This document shows positions 58,542 to 64,000 of a stretch of DNA of 64,000 nucleotides, in pieces (positions within the stretch are counted from its first letter, which is position 1; each line of letters begins with the position of its first letter). Made by a program: the position numbers and the translations under genes. Under the pieces are notes generated by a model. The model saw nothing but the letters and a program-made list of their open reading frames with translations. It was not told where the DNA came from and searched no databases. The DNA comes from Ascidia mentula. Lineage: Eukaryota; Chordata; Ascidiacea; Phlebobranchia; Ascidiidae. The stretch is taken from contig OX387198.1 in NCBI GenBank assembly GCA_947561715.1, positions 7,440,001 through 7,504,000 on the forward strand, read 5' to 3'.

Positions 58542-58644
58542 CTTGCGAATTGCCCAAATCGAAGACGCCCAGGAGGCCAAACTGGAGGAGCAACGCTTGA
58601 AACGAAGCAAAGAGAAGATCGAGATACCACAGCTGCTTGGATAA
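58542..58644 (+). CDS. Possible terminal exon of an unidentified gene
   Basis: After an acceptor-like TTTGGCTTCGGCAG a frame runs to TAA at 58642-58644, encoding a charged, helix-prone end: RIAQIEDAQEAKLEEQ followed by RLKRSKEKIEIPQLLG. The composition (Glu, Lys, Arg, Gln) is that of a real coiled-coil-like C-terminus, and AATAAA follows at 58904-58909. No upstream exon was found between the array and this point. It could be an orphan or relic exon, or chance. Confidence 0.35.
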
Positions 58645-59976
58645 TTCTTTGGCCGAGAATTGAGCTGCTGTGCACGTCCTAATACCTTTTATCTTGTACA
58701 AGCCTTGGACTTTTTTCTTTTTCGCTTAGTTCCTTTTGTGTTCTTAGCGCAGCGGTTAAAATTGTGCTGATACGTCTATTTTATGTATTTTCTCACTATA
58801 TGCAAGCGTTTCGCACGCCAATATTTTACAAGGTGCTTTGTGGCAAAGATTCCAGAGTTTAGAGCACAGCTATAATGTCACTCATTATCGTGCAGCATTT
58901 CTGAATAAACCAAAGACCGCAAAACTTATTTTTTGCTTTAACTTGTGGCAAATCATAATCGTAAACTGCTTTGTGCTGTAATAGATTCCGGTTTCCATAA
59001 AATCATATCCCTTCGAGCATCTTCATGATCAAGTGATACAATGGTACAGGTTCACCTAGACAGCGTTGTGTTTTGACATGTGTCTCGTTTCTGTGTGTTT
59101 TTACATCTATTTATTGCTTTCTTTTGTGCAATGTTTATGTTATTCGCCAACCAGTGCACGATGGCGGGTTATTTACGAGCAAGGCAGAAAGTTTTGTGCT
59201 GTGATTATTCTTTTTATAGACAACTAAATGGAGGTAAATTTCAACACCATACACTGTAGTATTGACAGGAAAATTACCTGCAATAAAAAAATTTCCAATT
59301 TTTTTTATTAGTGCAAAAGCAGTGGGTGTGATTGAGACTGACTAAAACATACAGGAAATAACTTGGAATATACGTTGTTAGTGAAGTTAGTGAAAACAAT
59401 TAAAGGTAAACACTAATAAAACAAGGGAAATTATAAAATCTTTTAACTGTTCCCGTGTGTTTTCAAAAACAATTTGAAATAATTGTTGAGAGATTCTACA
59501 TCAAGCGTCAATCATTGTGAACATACGCTAGACCTTTTTCGCTTTATTTGCGTGCGTTGGTCTGTCGTCCTTTTTTCATTCGTTTTAAGTGTCATATTGT
59601 CTATACAGGAAGGTATTGCAGAGCTGTGCACTTATTGGCGCACACTCTACTACGGCGTTTAGGAGTTGGGTGGTAGAGAAGCTCACCAGACAGTCAAGTT
59701 AATTAGAAATCTGACGACCATACAAGCAAAGCAATTTTTTATCTTTAGTCAGTGTACTTTGTAAGTTAAAATATTGGTTTTGTTTCAGTTCTTCCTTTAA
59801 GTGCATTGTTAAGTTTTTGCTTTGTGATTTTTAATTTTTAAGCGTGAGCAACAGCAAATCGAATATATACACAACACCACACGTTAAGCTTTTTATTTGG
59901 TCATGAACAAGATGACAAAACGTTGTCAGCACAATTGGAGAAAGTGGTAGCATCTATCCTTCACACACCATCGAAA
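58645..59976. other. Intergenic, upstream of LRP5/6
   Basis: AT-rich, with no gene recognised. It should hold the 3' UTR of any gene ending at 58644 and the LRP5/6 promoter. A pyrimidine-rich acceptor-like TTTTGTTTCAG occurs near 59779-59789, about 190 bp before the LRP start codon. Confidence 0.5.
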
Positions 59977-61630
59977 ATGTTTTTTAATATTTATTTTTTC
60001 ACTTTTCTTTTGATGGTTTCTCCTTTATTGGGCAAGAACTCTCCAGGTATGTGGAATTTCAAAGTATACAGAATAAACAAAAAAAACTTGGGAAGTAATT
60101 AAGGGCAATTCAGGAAGTCGTTATCATGTTTATTGTCTTTGACCGGTTTGATGCCAAAAAAATTTAAGTAGTAACTCAGCATAAAAATATTTTTCTTAAA
60201 ACTATCAATATTTCCATTCTTTTAAATTTTAGGTTTTCCTGAAGCTGTCGGTAAACATTTAAAATAACACACATTTTATATATACATACATTGATTTCAG
60301 GTTCTCCCTCTCTCTTGCTTGCCAATCATGCTGATATTCGACTAATACCAGCAAATGACCCGAATAACACAATGATTGTTGTAAATGGTTTGAAGCAGGC
60401 CTCTGCCATTGATTTCCTTTATAAGGATAGACTTGTCTTTTGGATTGATCTATGGGATGCAGGAAAGGTGCAGTGGTTTGCATTCATCAACATAGATTTT
60501 TAGACATTTTCTGATTAATGCTTGTTGAAATGTAAAATTAATATTGTTATTGCATGTCTATCAGGGTAATGAGTTACTGTTTAACTGCAACTACATTCAT
60601 GTTTCTTTAGGGCAAGTTGCAGTTTGTTGACATGTCCAATCCAATTCGCCAAAAAAAGAACATCATTAAATCGGGTATGACAATGCCCGATGGTCTTGCC
60701 TGTGACTGGGTCGGCCGAAAATTATACTGGAGCGATGCACGAACTGATAGAATCGAAGTTTGTGAGTTAAATGGCACATCGAGAAAAGTACTCATTTGGA
60801 GTGACTTGGATCAGCCCAGGGCTATTGCAGTGGCACCAAAACAAGCGTAAGTGCAAAAACACACCCTATTTCATTTTGTGATGGCTAAGATAAAAATAAA
60901 AATGCTTCTTTTTTGAGCAAATAATTCTGTAACAGATGAGTCTTACGTTTACGTACTCGTCTTTCAACCAAAATTTTGTTGTAGGTACATGTTTTGGACG
61001 GATTGGGGAGAAAGTCCCAAGATTGAGCGAGCTGGAATGGATGGAAGTAATAGAACAATTTTGGTCGACAAGAAAATTTATTGGCCAAATGGCATCACAA
61101 TTGATTATGAAACCAAAATGGTTTACTGGCTCGAAGCAAAGTACCATTTTATACACAGAATTAATATGGACGGCACTAACAGGTTTGACACAGTACCCTG
61201 AAATAATTTTAATAAGACTGTGGGTGTTTCTCTTTGGTCCACTAAATTTGTTTCTTGGCATATTATATCCATATGTATTTTAGGGTGGAAATTGTGAACA
61301 GCAATCAAATAGCACAAGCATTAGATCCAGCACCATCAACAAGAAGAAACAATAATTCGATGATGACTCCACCCTCAACTACCAACAATCCAAATAGCTT
61401 TGGAAGAGACCAAGGTCTGAATGAGGAATCCAAAGCAATATCTATACTGCAACACCCATTTGCCATTACCCTCTACAAGGATTATATTTACTGGACTGAT
61501 TGGGAGACTGATTCTATTCACTACATGGCTAAAAATGGATCAGGATTACCTAAAGTTGTGAAGGGAAACTGGCAGGGAGACCTTTACCCTAATGACCTAC
61601 AAGTTTACAACCCTAGAAGACAAAAGCCAA
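59977..61630 (+). CDS. LRP6: LRP5/6 Wnt co-receptor, N-terminal part (first five exons)
   Basis: Single-pass membrane co-receptor that binds Wnt through YWTD beta-propellers. Exons: 59977-60046 (signal peptide, [19 protein letters not shown]), 60301-60467, 60611-60846, 60985-61182 and 61284-61630; 339 residues in the window, phases consistent. The first propeller is almost complete: [14 protein letters not shown], then [71 protein letters not shown] and HPFAIT...[12 protein letters not shown]. All match vertebrate LRP5/6 in order. Between blades, residues about 231-277 are a Ser/Thr/Asn/Pro-rich insertion absent from vertebrate LRP6. The EGF-like exon (CGxxNGGCSHLC type) that should follow is not found up to 64000, so the gene continues beyond the window. 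The exon 3 acceptor could be 60611 or 6 nt later. Confidence 0.93.
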
Positions 61631-64000
61631 GTATGTATATATATATTAATCGGGATGATTAAAACAAAATCATATTGCACAGTAAATGTTTGGTTCTCAA
61701 CCTTTATGCACGTCTCAGAAACACATGGCATGGTGGAATAATCTGTACCAAAGTGCTTTCACAACACTTATTTTAAAAGGTTTTTTTAGGTATATACATG
61801 TTTTCTAATTAGGGCTTCCAAATGAAAGATTTCTACAAATTTATTACACTTTTGTGTTTTTTTTTGCTCTTAAATGACAACCACAGTCACTTTTAGTAAG
61901 ATGTGTGTCAATTCTAAGTGGTAGAAACTATTTTGATGCAATTGGATAGGTAAGCTATACCCAACAATAACCTACATCCATGTGCAGCCCGAAAAGTTGC
62001 CCGACTGTTGGCATTGCACAAACAGGCAAGTCACTGGGTTCGTGTCTTTGAGATCTGACAAATATTTGAACAGCTATTTGTCAGTGGCACGTGTATAAGA
62101 CCAGATTGCTTGCCCACCAACCACATGTACTCTGCTGGTTCCCTCTATCTGCAATAGTATATGCCCACAAATTTGCAGGGTGTTAAACTTTGTGGATAGT
62201 GGTATTTGTAAATTTTGTACATCTCTTCTTGGGTCTCATTGCTTCTGAGATAGAGGGACAGTTCACAGTAAGTTTGGTGCGTCCAAGCTCCACACTAGTA
62301 AATTTATACCTGAGTTGCAAAAATTGGTTGATAAATATTTGTTGTGTGGACAACGTCTGTGGATCTCAGCAACTGTGAATTATTTCTGCAAGATACTTTG
62401 TACACAAGGGACCCATGCTTGTCTCCTCTCCTTTCCAAAGCTGCAAACACGCGAGACACAAAATAATAAACTAAATGCTAATAGCTCGTTGTTCACAAGT
62501 TACCACTAAAGACCCCAAGGGAAATTAGTTTCAATCAGGGGTCGAATGGTCCTTGTAGGTAGGTCTCTATCTTTGGTCCACAGGAGATGGGCTGGGCCTT
62601 CAACAAACTATAATTATATACTTGATCCACTTGTGGCTGTGCATGCTAAACTATTTGTCTTAAAACTGGCCTTCAAAATCTTTGGGCTCAGGAGTCAAAA
62701 CTTAACTTGTATATGTCGACATACAAGTGATGGACAATCGGCAAGCAATATTTTCTTTGCCCCGCTGCCCCTTTAAGCACAGCAAACCGGCAAATCCCGT
62801 AATACCCGTTGTTTATTTAGATCCACGTTGTGATCTAGTAGAGCCCAAACGGCTGTATTTGGCAGCCAGCAGGTCTGTCCGTCTGCCCAGCCTGTATTGC
62901 CGTACTGCTTCGGGGTCCTGTCTGTATGGTAGAGCGGCTAGCTTTGATGTGATACCCGCGCGGAGCTCGCTGTCCTGTTGTGTGCGCGACGGTGCGGCAA
63001 CATACTCTGGTAGTTAAAGTCTTCCACAAACCCCGTTGATGTTTCACAAAACAGACAATATTTTTATGTTTAAAGTTGACAGCCTAAGCTTGTTGTTGCT
63101 CAATAATTTTGAAAACAGATTGAAGTTAGTTGGTTATTGTAAACATTGTTCATTTTATCACATCATGTCATGTTCATTCCTGCAAAGTTAAGGACCAGTG
63201 TTTTTTCCTCTTATTTAGCGTCTTAACATGTGTACTCTTAATTTTTCCATGAAATCCAGGAAATTAATGTTTTTGAAGCACAATGGTAACACCAATCAGA
63301 TTTCATTAGCGGCAAGTCCTTATTTGTAGAAAGTTTCTTTCAGCAGTTATTCGGTTGCAAACGCGTTCCCGTCACTCATTCGACCACTTTAAGTAGAAGA
63401 GCGTGCTGAAATTTCATACACGGGCAGCCAAAAGTTCAAGGCCGTGTCTGCATTTCTGTCATAAGTTGTCCTAAATGGAGCGTCACGTTTGTTGGCGGCT
63501 GGCGCGTGTTTTCCATTCTTCTGAATTGGCGACCTCCAAACTTTACTTGAAGTGCTTTAAGGGCATTTTCGCCTCAGAATCAGTTATTCGTAGGGGGTTT
63601 GCAGCGTATAAAATTTTGGGGTGTGGTTTTGTTTTCCAAAATCTATGTGATTCATTAGAGTTGAATGGTTTTTGAATTTGTCCACCTGCCCTAACAAATT
63701 AATTTATACAATCCGTTTGGACGAATTTCCACTGATATGTTGTCAAATTTCCGTGATACTTTTTAAATTTCCCGGTTGGCCGACATTATCTGTGAATTCT
63801 TGGACTGGATGAAGCATATGTGTTTGTGGATACAGCATAAATATTCTGGAACGATTTTTTATCGACCATTTCACGTGGTATTACATAATGAAAGGCGCAT
63901 CCTGAAAGATATAAATGGTTGACAACCTTCATAAGCGAACAAAAAGCAGTTCAGTCGCGTGGCGCAGGGTGAGAAGTAATTACAAATCGCCCTGACTGCA
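61631..64000 (+). other. Intron of LRP5/6, no further exon found
   Basis: Over 2.3 kb with no EGF-like or YWTD coding. It includes GGGTTCGTGTCT near 62037-62048 (weak B-box-like), a GC-richer patch at about 62760-63020 containing TGGTAGAGCGGC (A-box-like), and GTGGCGCAGGGTG at about 63959-63971, another A-box-like start cut by the window end. These suggest scattered tRNA-derived SINE pieces, at low confidence. Confidence 0.45.

Overview
The window is eukaryotic, with intron-rich genes that have short to mid-sized introns and canonical GT-AG junctions. It carries three recognisable animal genes, all on the + strand: the 3' end of an ABCC1/MRP1-like transporter, a complete NF-kappaB inhibitor (I-kappaB), and the 5' end of an LRP5/6 Wnt co-receptor. 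Family content, intron sizes, diverged protein sequences and AT-rich intergenic DNA fit an invertebrate deuterostome. A tunicate such as an ascidian is my best guess, but it is inference only, because no lineage-specific marker was seen.

Layout. 1-9385: last eight exons of the ABCC1-like gene (402 residues: end of the second membrane domain plus the whole NBD2), with a duplicated repeat and a foldback element in its introns. 9386-11401: intergenic, holding the presumed I-kappaB promoter. 11402-15517: I-kappaB (368 residues, eight exons, six ankyrin repeats, two DSG motifs). 15518-27811: about 12 kb without a recognisable gene, holding small structured motifs, one hammerhead-like motif and several kappaB-like sites. 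27812-56218: the main feature, five direct tandem copies of a 5.3 kb unit. Each unit carries one apparently intact eight-exon gene for a 335-residue secreted protein (signal peptide, CUB domain, Sushi-like segment, Cys-rich tail). The copies show a two-unit higher-order period of about 10.69 kb, mosaic exchange between copies, and coding changes focused in the last two exons. Copy 5 is interrupted by a 1.74 kb DNA transposon with inverted ends. 56219-59976: flank with a broken Penelope-like retroelement fragment and a possible orphan last exon. 59977-61630: first five exons of LRP5/6, continuing beyond the window. 61631-64000: its next intron.

The three conserved genes are unrelated in pathway (drug and conjugate export, NF-kappaB control, Wnt reception) and look like chance neighbours. 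The tandem CUB-Sushi array is the part most likely to be new: a recent, still recombining family of secreted proteins whose C-terminal tails diverge while the rest is nearly identical. Exon boundaries were set by eye from splice consensus, reading phase and known family sequence.
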